Assembly (NCBI GenBank): GCA_002506025.1 | Contig: DAWS01000081.1 | Span: 1-7,935, forward strand | Direction of reading: 5' to 3' | Source of the DNA: Euryarchaeota archaeon UBA111 | Lineage (GTDB): Archaea > Thermoplasmatota > Poseidoniia > Poseidoniales > Poseidoniaceae | Length of the DNA: 7,935 bases | Shown here: in pieces, positions 1-7,466 of the stretch | Layout of the letters: the number at the start of each line of letters is the position of its first letter | Position numbering within the stretch: position 1 is the first letter of the stretch | Notes under the pieces: model-generated | Seen by the model: the letters and a program-made list of their open reading frames with translations, nothing else | The model's database searches: none | What the model was told of the DNA's origin: nothing | Position numbers and translations under genes: made by a program

Positions 1-3000
1 ACTGTTGACCTAACTGTTTCACCACGATGGTCGGTTGTAGTCATACCAAAAGTTCCATCATAACCCCTTAGCTGTGAGGTTGATTCAAACTCAAACTGTA
101 GGAAACTCTGCATTCGGTAGGGTGCTTGTGAACTCAAATTTGCGTCATCCGTGGCAGCGATGGTCACAGGAATAAACCGTAGTCTAACCTCTACTTCTCC
201 AGCTGCAAAGGTAGCTAATTGTGCCGTTAGGGGTTCTTGGATTGCGAATGTCCCATTTACTGTCTGATTGAAAATTTCACTCCATTCTCCGAACGTACCA
301 TTTTCCCGCATTGCTAAAACTAACTGGCCTTCCATGTCAATTGGAGTGAGGCCAAGCGAGGTTGCTGTTCCATTAACCCAAACATCTTGATTAACCACAA
401 AAATGCTTTTGTTGGCGAGCGGGCCTTCGATTGTTGCAGTCAGATTAGGTGCTTCTCGAATATCCAATAGTATCGATAGGCTAGACGGTCTAAGATGATG
501 CTCAGAGGTATCTATCGCTGGGTCAAATTCTTCCGCCCAACCTTCAAACCACAACTCTGCGTTGACTAGACCGAGGTTTTCTGTTTCGTCTAGTTCTATG
601 TTAATAGACCAACTACCTGAAGGTGATACCAAACCTGAGAGATTATTACTACCGTTGAAACTCGATGTGAAAGACAGGTAAATGTTTGAATCACCTCTGT
701 CATATTGGTAGTCCTCTGGAGCGTTTTCATAGGCTATTTGGCCTTGAATTGTAGTGGTTGAACCGGCACCCACCACTGGCGCACCAATAGCGAGTGGGAA
801 TTCGTGTGATATCGATGAGTCGTCAGTCATGTTAATCCAACTGTCATAGAGAATGACGCTGTCTGAAATTAGTTCAAATGCAGCATGCTTGATCAACAGT
901 AGGTAGACACCAGGATTGATAGAAACGGACAGTGTGTCGCTGAATGTGAAGTTACCTTCTGAATCTGTGGTAATCTCTCCAACCAGCAAGTCCTCACTCA
1001 ACTGAGCTTGCGGGTTAAATCGTGGCACTAAATATGCCGTCAAGTCATAGTCGTTGATTGGTGTTGAATTGTCAGCAAAAGCAAATTGTCCTGAGAATTC
1101 AAATCTGTCCACTAAGTCTCTATCTAGTGTCAGTTGAGTTATGGTCTGATTGAGGATTGTTAAATTCTCAGCCGGTGGGCATGAATCGAAGGGTACCCAT
1201 CCTAAATCCACCGGGCCAGAACCTGCATTGAAGGACAATTTTACCTCACCCCATGAAGTGTAATGCTGAGTTGAAACAGTGTATCCTACGCCATTCCATT
1301 CTCCACCAACATAACCGGTTACATATCTTGCAGGTAAGCCTGCTAAACGGGCCATGGTAACGAATGCGGCATTGTAATCTGTGCACTGACCAAACCCGTT
1401 AGCCAGAACATATGAGGTCACATCCTGCCCAGTGAGTCTTGAGGTTGGAGTGTGATACAGATTAAATTCTTGTGAATCGTTACCAAGTCTGAGGAAATCA
1501 CTGATTGACTGGGCAACGGTATAGCCATCAGATGACGAAGCATCTTGGATAATTGTGTTCACTGTTTCCGTCACTTGAAACTCAGATGCCTGCTGATCGC
1601 TGAAGTAGTTAGGAACTTCAAGTTGGTAATCATAACCTTGGGTAGCTACGGTGTTAGGTGCTAAGGTTGTCCAATCAAAGAAATACTCTTCCTGTCGCAG
1701 ATTTAGCCTACTAATCTCACCAAAATCTATGTTTACGTTGTGAGTATCATTTGACCTTTGCAGTGTTGCTGAGGGGTCGGACCAGAAGGTTATATTGCGG
1801 TAATACGATGAGACTGGGACATTGCCTAGACCGATTAATTCTTTGTAGGTAATCTCCCAATCTACAGTACCATTTGAGAGACTATTGTCAGGCAGCTGAC
1901 TTAGATTATCGGCATTTGGAACTAGCGGAGAGAATGGATGTACTTCGGCTATACTGGCATATGTAGAGCCGGTGTAGAAATCGTTGGTGTTCAAGCGCCA
2001 GCGATGAACTTGACTCAAGTCAACATTTCCTGTAGTATTATTCGCCCAAAAGACAACCCCATTTTCAACAATATCATCGGTAGGGTCGAATGGATCATAT
2101 GGAGAGTTAACACAAAGCGTGCCCCAAAATGCCACTGGACACTCATCGCCATCAAGCATACCTCCACCATCTGTGTCTGGGTTAGTCCAGTCAGTTCCAG
2201 TTAGATTCTCAATCGCATCTGGGATTCCGTCACCATCAAAGTCCTCGGGCAAAACATCGTCTAGTGGGTTGGACTCAGGATTGGTTCCATCTGAATATTC
2301 AGTGCGGTCATCGACACCACCACTGTCTGTGTCAAATACCGCTGGGTTTGTAACCCAAGCATCGGTGCTGCCGTTACCAATACCGATCCAAATCAAGTCA
2401 CAGCCGGTAGTTTCCTCAAAATAATTATTCAGAGTATCACCATCATCATCAAGTAGATTGTTACAAGGTTCATTGGGGTCGGTAAAATCAAACACTTCGT
2501 CAAAATCACTTACGCCATCAGCGTCAGTATCGACTAAACTTGGATTGGAAAACCAACCGTAAACACCTAAGATTTCTTCCCAATCTGCTAATCCATCACC
2601 ATCAGTATCTTCAAAATCATCGTCACAATGTTGTTGGGTAGTCGTGATAGTTCCAGCAGCAACAGCTTCAGTATGACAGAACGAGCCATTTCGATTTACC
2701 ACTTGGGTGACTCCGGGAGAGGGACCAACTGTTACTCCAACCAATGATTGTCCAGAGGTCTGCAAATACCTAAACGGCGTGAGCGTACCTGACACATTGT
2801 ACCAGCCCTCGCCACCATCAGGATTGAAGCCAGTAACATCTTGAACTGACAGTAAGGATGCTCCAGAATTCCAGCTAGTAATCGTCGTTTCGAAATCAAT
2901 GTATGAATCACACGGGTCTGTGCCATGAGTTACATTCAACTCATCACCATCGCTTACACCACCATAGTCTGAATCAGCGACATCCCACAGTGTACAGGAT

Positions 3001-4289
3001 AGATTTTCTTCCCAATTTTGAATTCCATCACCATCAGCATCACCAGAATCTTCCTTGCGTGTGGGATCAGTTTCACCAGGGTCTACCACGCCATTGCTGT
3101 TATTATCCTCCTCACCATCATCCAATTCATCATCATCGGTGTTGTTATCACGAGGGTCGCTTGCTTGGGCAGGGTTGCCATACAATCCGTTGACTTCTAC
3201 ACCATCAGGGATACCATCGTTGTCAGTATCAGAAGATGTTGGGTCAGTGAGCAGGATTAGGGCTTCATATGAATCGTTCAAGCCATCATTATCGCTATCA
3301 GCCCGCTGTGGATTTGTTGAGGTTATACCATCAACTTCTGCAGTATATGTCGCACATCCTCCGGGTCCAACTCCGGTCACTGGGTCACACGGCGATGTGG
3401 TTTCTGTAGGATTACCGTCTGGCCCAGGTCTGAAACACGGGACAGAGCCACACATTGTATTCCACGTCGGATTGACATATTCTAGCAGATTAGTCAATCC
3501 ATCGCCGTCAGGGTCACCGTTTGGCCCGTCAAAGTTAGATGGTGAGGTGGCATTAAGTCCATTTGCTGCTTCCCAGCCATCTGGCATACCGTCACCATCT
3601 GTATCCCAGCCATTGACATCTTCGTCAATTAATCCGTCACCGTCATCGTCATCGGACAAACAATCTGCATCACCATCACCGTCAGGGTCTGCTGAATCGA
3701 CTAAACCATCTTGGTCGTCATCAAAACCATTAGCACAAATATTACCCACAGGGTCTTCATCACACAGGATGGTATTTGCGTTACCGTCAGGGCCTGTATC
3801 ACCACAACCTGGTCTTAGATACTGGATTGAATCCTCTTCGTTCCAGTTACTGACTGGAACAGTTCCATTCCACCAAATTCCATTATCAAGTAGGTTAGGA
3901 GTTCCTGGATTATCCCATCCAGTGGGCATTAGGTAAGTGTATTCCTGAAGGTTTGACATACCGTCGCCGTCAGGGTCACCAACTGCGCCATCATCGTTGG
4001 CACTAGATAGTGGGTCTAGACCGTATTTCCATTCCCAACCATCAGGCAAACCATCATTATCAGTGTCCGGATCGTTTGGGAAAGAGTTGATGAGATACTC
4101 TAAACCGTAGGTTAGGCCATCACCATCTTGGTCAGTTGTGGTTGCACTAGCGTCGATGGCAAAGAAGTTAATCGAGGCGATGGTTGATAGTAGCATTAGA
4201 GCAATCAATGATAATGATTTAACCACATTTTTATGTTCTAAAACCTGCAAATTTGCCGTCGGCCGGTTTGTCATTGAACGCTTACGCAT
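1..4289 (-). CDS. Giant secreted surface protein: TSP3-like Ca2+ repeats plus transglutaminase-like domain (3' end beyond window)
   Basis: The frame is open from ATG 4289 to base 1 (about 1429 codons, no stop); the C-terminus is outside the window. ATG 4289 is the only ATG after the in-frame TAA at 4316-4314. Residues 1-49 form a signal peptide: a basic start, a hydrophobic core SLSLIALMLLSTIASINFFA, and likely cleavage after ASA. Residues 53-715 carry about 20 DxDxDG calcium-binding motifs of thrombospondin type 3 style (e.g. DTDNDGLPDGWE), interrupted by an unrelated segment at about 463-554. A beta-rich linker follows. A transglutaminase-like (TGc) domain spans about 900-1040, with C969 in NGFGQCTDYNAAF, H1009 in STQHYTSWGEV and D1035 in GWVPFDSC as the expected triad. 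Residues 1045-1429 look like beta-sandwich modules. There are more than 20 N-x-S/T sequons. Inferred role: extracellular envelope protein with protease, cross-linking or amidase-like activity; the substrate is unknown. A C-terminal anchor is plausible but not seen. Confidence 0.9.
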   Translation of the reverse strand, partial: MRKRSMTNRPTANLQVLEHKNVVKSLSLIALMLLSTIASINFFAIDASATTTDQDGDGLTYGLEYLINSFPNDPDTDNDGLPDGWEWKYGLDPLSSANDDGAVGDPDGDGMSNLQEYTYLMPTGWDNPGTPNLLDNGIWWNGTVPVSNWNEEDSIQYLRPGCGDTGPDGNANTILCDEDPVGNICANGFDDDQDGLVDSADPDGDGDADCLSDDDDGDGLIDEDVNGWDTDGDGMPDGWEAANGLNATSPSNFDGPNGDPDGDGLTNLLEYVNPTWNTMCGSVPCFRPGPDGNPTETTSPCDPVTGVGPGGCATYTAEVDGITSTNPQRADSDNDGLNDSYEALILLTDPTSSDTDNDGIPDGVEVNGLYGNPAQASDPRDNNTDDDELDDGEEDNNSNGVVDPGETDPTRKEDSGDADGDGIQNWEENLSCTLWDVADSDYGGVSDGDELNVTHGTDPCDSYIDFETTITSWNSGASLLSVQDVTGFNPDGGEGWYNVSGTLTPFRYLQTSGQSLVGVTVGPSPGVTQVVNRNGSFCHTEAVAAGTITTTQQHCDDDFEDTDGDGLADWEEILGVYGWFSNPSLVDTDADGVSDFDEVFDFTDPNEPCNNLLDDDGDTLNNYFEETTGCDLIWIGIGNGSTDAWVTNPAVFDTDSGGVDDRTEYSDGTNPESNPLDDVLPEDFDGDGIPDAIENLTGTDWTNPDTDGGGMLDGDECPVAFWGTLCVNSPYDPFDPTDDIVENGVVFWANNTTGNVDLSQVHRWRLNTNDFYTGSTYASIAEVHPFSPLVPNADNLSQLPDNSLSNGTVDWEITYKELIGLGNVPVSSYYRNITFWSDPSATLQRSNDTHNVNIDFGEISRLNLRQEEYFFDWTTLAPNTVATQGYDYQLEVPNYFSDQQASEFQVTETVNTIIQDASSSDGYTVAQSISDFLRLGNDSQEFNLYHTPTSRLTGQDVTSYVLANGFGQCTDYNAAFVTMARLAGLPARYVTGYVGGEWNGVGYTVSTQHYTSWGEVKLSFNAGSGPVDLGWVPFDSCPPAENLTILNQTITQLTLDRDLVDRFEFSGQFAFADNSTPINDYDLTAYLVPRFNPQAQLSEDLLVGEITTDSEGNFTFSDTLSVSINPGVYLLLIKHAAFELISDSVILYDSWINMTDDSSISHEFPLAIGAPVVGAGSTTTIQGQIAYENAPEDYQYDRGDSNIYLSFTSSFNGSNNLSGLVSPSGSWSINIELDETENLGLVNAELWFEGWAEEFDPAIDTSEHHLRPSSLSILLDIREAPNLTATIEGPLANKSIFVVNQDVWVNGTATSLGLTPIDMEGQLVLAMRENGTFGEWSEIFNQTVNGTFAIQEPLTAQLATFAAGEVEVRLRFIPVTIAATDDANLSSQAPYRMQSFLQFEFESTSQLRGYDGTFGMTTTDHRGETVRST
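2142..4133 (-). repeat. Array of about 20 thrombospondin-type-3-like DxDxDG repeats inside the giant protein
   Basis: This stretch encodes residues 53-716 of the giant surface protein. On the plus strand it reads as recurring acc-atc/gtc-acc runs, the reverse complement of Asp/Gly codons. Examples in order are DQDGDGLTYG, DTDNDGLPDG, DPDGDGMSNL, DPDGDGDADC, DTDGDGMPDG, DPDGDGLTNL, DSDNDGLNDS, DTDNDGIPDG, DADGDGIQNW, DTDGDGLADW, DTDADGVSDF and DFDGDGIPDA. Three copies are variant (DxDxGG). TSP3 repeats bind Ca2+ through the Asp side chains and give a rigid extended rod, which suits a surface protein in calcium-rich seawater. The array is protein-level and degenerate, not a tandem DNA satellite. 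Confidence 0.85.
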
Positions 4290-4310
4290 GGTATCAACAT
4301 GCCTCGCCTG

Positions 4311-4318
4311 TATTTATG
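4311..4318 (-). promoter_or_regulatory. TATA-like box for the giant surface protein gene; implies a leaderless mRNA
   Basis: The minus strand reads CATAAATA here. Its centre is about 25-26 bases upstream of the ATG at 4289. In archaea the TATA box centre lies about 26 bases before the transcription start, so the predicted start falls on or next to the A of the ATG. No convincing Shine-Dalgarno sequence sits at the right distance, which agrees with leaderless initiation. Transcript ends were not measured, and an AT-rich octamer can arise by chance. Confidence 0.5.
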
Positions 4319-4339
4319 ATTGATAAGGCAAATGGTACG

Positions 4340-4363
4340 TTGTTCATACAATATGTCGAACAA
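4340..4363. promoter_or_regulatory. 24-base inverted repeat between the two surface-protein genes (candidate operator)
   Basis: TTGTTC at 4340-4345 is mirrored by GAACAA at 4358-4363, a perfect 6-base inverted repeat with a 12-base spacer. Inside it, CATA and TATG form a further inverted pair around CAA, offset by three bases. The element lies about 20 bases upstream of the TATA-like box and just beyond the stop of the upstream gene at 4380. A dimeric transcription factor site is the favoured reading. A weak 3'-end hairpin for the upstream gene is the alternative, but no T-run follows it on the minus strand. Confidence 0.4.
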
Positions 4364-4379
4364 TGAGGCGAATCTTGGT

Positions 4380-7307
4380 TCAGATTTGGTCCAGTTCTTC
4401 CAGCAGTTCAATATCATCATCTTCGACCACCGGTGCAGGAACATCGAGCTCAACTTCGTCTGCATCATCGATTAATTCTTCATAATCTTCTTCTGCTTCT
4501 TGTACGACACCTGCACTTGCTGAATCATATCTCCCTCTTCGATATACTGCTAGGATAAAGAGCATAACTAAACCGGCTCCAAGAACAAGTGTTTGAGGTT
4601 CAGGATCATACAACTCATTGACAAAACAATTTAGCCCAGTGCACTCAGTTTTGAAATTAAACACAGAGAGTTGGGTGAATGTTGAATTATATGGCACTTC
4701 GTCATCCATTGGCGTCACTCTAAGAATGAATTCAATGTCATTACCATCTTTCAGATTATCCGGTGCAGTCAACTCAACGAAGAAATCTTTACTGGTATAT
4801 GCCGGCATAGTAAGTAGCAAGAATCCGCCACCAACTTGTGAGGATGAAGCTGCTATTTCACCAGACCAGCCGGTTGGTTCTTCAAGTTCAATCACAACGT
4901 CAAGTGGGATGTTGTTATCATTGGAAATCCTAAATTCGATACTCTTTGTCTCCTGTGAGGAGAATCGAGTATATTCACTCTTTTGAGTGATTGGAAGCCT
5001 ACCTGGCTGAACGTCTTCTTCTACCTTGACAACTATGGGCAAGTCAAAGTATCGTGCTTCACTTGAATCTACGCCCTCCTCAGAGACCCTGAGGTATATG
5101 GTTTGATTTCCAGCCTCTACGTTCTCCGGCAGGGTAATTCCGAGGTTGATATCTTCGTAAGTTTCAGACGCTAGATTTACCACAATGATGTCATTACCTT
5201 GGCTATCGGTGATAGTGTAATCCCATGAACTATAACCCTGTTCAGCATCAATATTTCTACTTAGATCCTTTGGATTGACAATACGCCAAGTGGTTTCCCC
5301 GGCAATATCGCTGGTATCTGAAATTCTGATAGTGTAACTTAGTGATTCGCCCGGATCAATTGGACCAACTGTTCCCAGCACACCGCCATCGCTATCAGAT
5401 ATAGTCTCGGCAAGGATTCCAAATGTTCGGTGAACAGTGAAACTACTATCGGTTTGTAATTCTGAATCTCCAGAGCTAGTTATCTGTAGAGAAACCAGAC
5501 CGATATCTTGCGCTTCACGGTCAGTAGGTGGATAGACCTCCATTCGAATAGTGAGTATATCATGAGAGCCGATATCAGGAGTTACGGAATTTATACCCTC
5601 CTCTGTAAGTTCCATTCCGGTATCATTGTCCCAGAATTTGTATTGCCATGAGGTTGGCATCTCGTTCACTCTAATGAAGAAGGAATCTGTATCGAAACCT
5701 GAGTTGAATATGTCGATGTAAAAGTCGCCAACTTCGTCTGAATCGATGTAATGTGACAATGTTTCATCATAGAATTCCGGCCGGGTAGAATCAGAAATTT
5801 GTATTTGGTGCTCTTCATCCTCGTAAATTGAAACACGAGGTGGCGCATAAACTCCAACCTCTTCGATGTTGAGGACGATTTCAACTACCGCAACCTCGGT
5901 TGTAGTTCCATCAATGTCCGCAAAAGCTCTTGCTTCAACTTCTAATTTGTCAGGCGTGTTGGAAAGGTCTCCTTCTGGAACATCGATTTGTAGGATTGGA
6001 CGGGCTGATGTGCCTCCACCTTGAAGCGAGTATCCTTGTGGCTTATCCCAGATGGGGTCAGACCATGAGGATGGTAGTGACCTAGCTAAATCGAAAACGA
6101 CTTCTAAATCTGATGATGAAGAGCCGGTGTGCTCAACCAAAAATTCCACGCTCGAGGTTTGGCCGGGCGCAATCAACACAGTATCTGGCTGATTGGATGG
6201 TAGCGATAGGAATATTCCATGCTCCATGAACTCCAAACCTTGGTGCTCAAACAGCACTGTGTGACCTTGAATGTCCTGTATTTCCAAGACAACATCATAC
6301 TCGCCTGGCTCGATTCCTTGATCGAAGACATAAGTGAAATTACCAACTAATCCATTGTTATCAAGGATTAAATCATCATCTTCAAATTCCTCGTTGAATA
6401 TTGTCGTTGCACCTTCATTTGAACTCATTACTAAATTGACACTTTCAATATCATCCCTGCCAAATGCATCTTTGACTTGCAGAGTAAACTGCATTTCTCT
6501 AAACTCTTGACGATGGTTTGGATACCACTCTAGAACCTCATTGTCGGTCCAACCGGAACCTGGCATGTGCACCTTCACCGCAGAATTGGCCAAAGCATTA
6601 GCCTTGACTTCTAATTTTGAGAAACTGTTAGTTGAATCGATATCGCCAAACTGAACCTCTACATCACAATTGGCATCACCGCCAGTGATACCGCCGCCAC
6701 CTTGACAGCCGTCGATTGTTGCATCAATCTCTAGACCGAGTTTTTTGCCATTTTCGACAAGGAAGCCAGACTCCTGTATCTCAAAGTTGATTACATTGAC
6801 AGCATATGTGCAAGAGCCGCCACCGATCCCGCCAAAGCCACCACCTTCAGTGCAGGGATCGTCCAATTCTAGGACAACCTGCTCTACTGTGGTGCTACCT
6901 GACAATAACCTGAATGTAACATCGGTTGTCGCTCCATCATTACCGGTGAACTTGAGGTAAATACTCAATTCAATGTAATTGTTAGCACCTTCACCGTAAA
7001 ACCTGATATCACTAATCATTTCATTGGTGTAGAATTCTACCGTTGATAATACGCTGAGTTCCTCAGAAGAACCGTCTGGCTCAGCAGTAGAAATAGAACC
7101 GTCGCCACCAGATTGTGAGGTGGATGAGTCAATAAACAAATCATATGACTCATTTGATGAACTAGATGAGAATATGTTTGCATCTGACAAAACAGCATGC
7201 TGTGCTGGGCCGCCAGAACTGATGAGCGGTGCTAATGAAGTTAGGATTAACAGAACAATTGCCGATGAAATCAGGCGGCCGCCAGCGTCGTCATCTTTGC
7301 GCTTCAT
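4380..7307 (-). CDS. Membrane-anchored surface protein with multiple beta-sandwich domains and acidic cytoplasmic tail
   Basis: This is a 975-residue product if started at ATG 7307. That start gives a clean signal peptide: MKRKDDDAGGRL followed by the hydrophobic ISSAIVLLILTSLAPLISS. An upstream in-frame ATG at 7412 would add 35 residues with no signal-like character. A Ser-rich linker follows at about 46-85. The N-terminal domain holds two Gly-rich loops closed by C152/C166 and C201/C214. The middle has several NEW3/CARDB-like beta-sandwich segments, beginning near residues 376 (LIAPGQTSSVEFLVEHTG), 525 (VGDFYIDIFNSGF), 640 (GPIDPGESLSYTIRISDT) and 780 (ETKSIEFRISNDN). C889 and C894 precede a transmembrane helix at 906-922, followed by RRGR and a tail rich in Glu and Asp. 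The topology is type I: outside N-terminus, inside C-terminus. Function is unknown; a surface stalk or adhesin-like role is inferred. It lies 90 bases upstream of the giant surface protein gene on the same strand. Confidence 0.88.
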   Translation of the reverse strand: MKRKDDDAGGRLISSAIVLLILTSLAPLISSGGPAQHAVLSDANIFSSSSSNESYDLFIDSSTSQSGGDGSISTAEPDGSSEELSVLSTVEFYTNEMISDIRFYGEGANNYIELSIYLKFTGNDGATTDVTFRLLSGSTTVEQVVLELDDPCTEGGGFGGIGGGSCTYAVNVINFEIQESGFLVENGKKLGLEIDATIDGCQGGGGITGGDANCDVEVQFGDIDSTNSFSKLEVKANALANSAVKVHMPGSGWTDNEVLEWYPNHRQEFREMQFTLQVKDAFGRDDIESVNLVMSSNEGATTIFNEEFEDDDLILDNNGLVGNFTYVFDQGIEPGEYDVVLEIQDIQGHTVLFEHQGLEFMEHGIFLSLPSNQPDTVLIAPGQTSSVEFLVEHTGSSSSDLEVVFDLARSLPSSWSDPIWDKPQGYSLQGGGTSARPILQIDVPEGDLSNTPDKLEVEARAFADIDGTTTEVAVVEIVLNIEEVGVYAPPRVSIYEDEEHQIQISDSTRPEFYDETLSHYIDSDEVGDFYIDIFNSGFDTDSFFIRVNEMPTSWQYKFWDNDTGMELTEEGINSVTPDIGSHDILTIRMEVYPPTDREAQDIGLVSLQITSSGDSELQTDSSFTVHRTFGILAETISDSDGGVLGTVGPIDPGESLSYTIRISDTSDIAGETTWRIVNPKDLSRNIDAEQGYSSWDYTITDSQGNDIIVVNLASETYEDINLGITLPENVEAGNQTIYLRVSEEGVDSSEARYFDLPIVVKVEEDVQPGRLPITQKSEYTRFSSQETKSIEFRISNDNNIPLDVVIELEEPTGWSGEIAASSSQVGGGFLLLTMPAYTSKDFFVELTAPDNLKDGNDIEFILRVTPMDDEVPYNSTFTQLSVFNFKTECTGLNCFVNELYDPEPQTLVLGAGLVMLFILAVYRRGRYDSASAGVVQEAEEDYEELIDDADEVELDVPAPVVEDDDIELLEELDQI

Positions 7308-7363
7308 AGTGTTCACACTGTCGGCTGGTAATCGGACGGTTAAACGGTTTTGGGTTGTTGTTT

Positions 7364-7385
7364 CAAAATATTCAATATTTAGATA
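7364..7385 (-). promoter_or_regulatory. AT-rich candidate promoter region of the anchored surface protein gene
   Basis: The minus strand carries TATCTAAATATTGAATA here, the most AT-rich patch upstream of the ATG at 7307. A TATA box in it would place transcription start near 7350-7360 and give a leader of about 45-50 bases. If so, the upstream ATG at 7412 would be outside the transcript, supporting the 7307 start. A second weaker box, GTTTAACC at 7345-7338, would give a leader of about 8 bases. I cannot decide between them. Confidence 0.3.
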
Positions 7386-7417
7386 CAACAAAAACTCACG
7401 TAAGATGCGCATTATTT

Positions 7418-7430
7418 TGGGAAAATCCCA
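7418..7430. repeat. Short perfect inverted repeat in the intergenic region
   Basis: TGGGA and TCCCA form a 5-base inverted repeat around three bases. The 8-base palindrome ATGCGCAT lies next to it at 7405-7412. Both sit between the ABM-like gene and the surface-protein gene, upstream of the AT-rich promoter candidate. They could be a protein-binding site or a small hairpin; at this size chance is a real possibility. Confidence 0.25.
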
Positions 7431-7443
7431 CAGCCAATGTTGA

Positions 7444-7466
7444 GCAAAAAGGAGAATACCCTTTGC
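7444..7466 (-). terminator. Possible hairpin/T-rich 3' end of the ABM-like gene
   Basis: Directly after the TAA at 7469-7467 the minus strand reads GCAAAGG, a short loop, then CCTTTTTGC. This is an imperfect stem (GCAAA/TTTGC plus GG/CC with a two-base bulge) containing a run of five T. Archaeal termination mainly needs a U-rich tract, so the T5 could serve. No longer T-run follows, so the call is weak. Confidence 0.3.

Noticed and set aside
2119..2424. A plus-strand frame of 101 codons rich in Ser/Pro
   Set aside because: It also lies opposite the TSP3 array and has no domain, start signal or promoter of its own.
3055..3936. A 293-codon plus-strand open frame rich in Ser/Pro
   Set aside because: It is the antisense of the TSP3 array. 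Asp/Gly codons reversed give Ser/Pro codons without stops, so the long frame is a by-product of the repeats. The minus-strand frame is far longer and has recognisable domains.
2580..4133. Recurrent accatcacc-type strings resembling a DNA repeat or CRISPR-like array
   Set aside because: Spacing is irregular, copies are not identical, and the pattern is fully explained by Asp-Gly codons in an open reading frame.
7308..7412. Extension of the anchored surface protein to the upstream ATG at 7412
   Set aside because: The added 35 residues would bury the signal peptide, and the best AT-rich promoter candidate lies inside the extension, so ATG 7307 is preferred.
7120..7443. Plus-strand frame of 107 codons opposite the start of the anchored surface protein
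   Set aside because: It overlaps antisense to a well supported signal peptide and Ser-rich linker, and its product shows no recognisable pattern.
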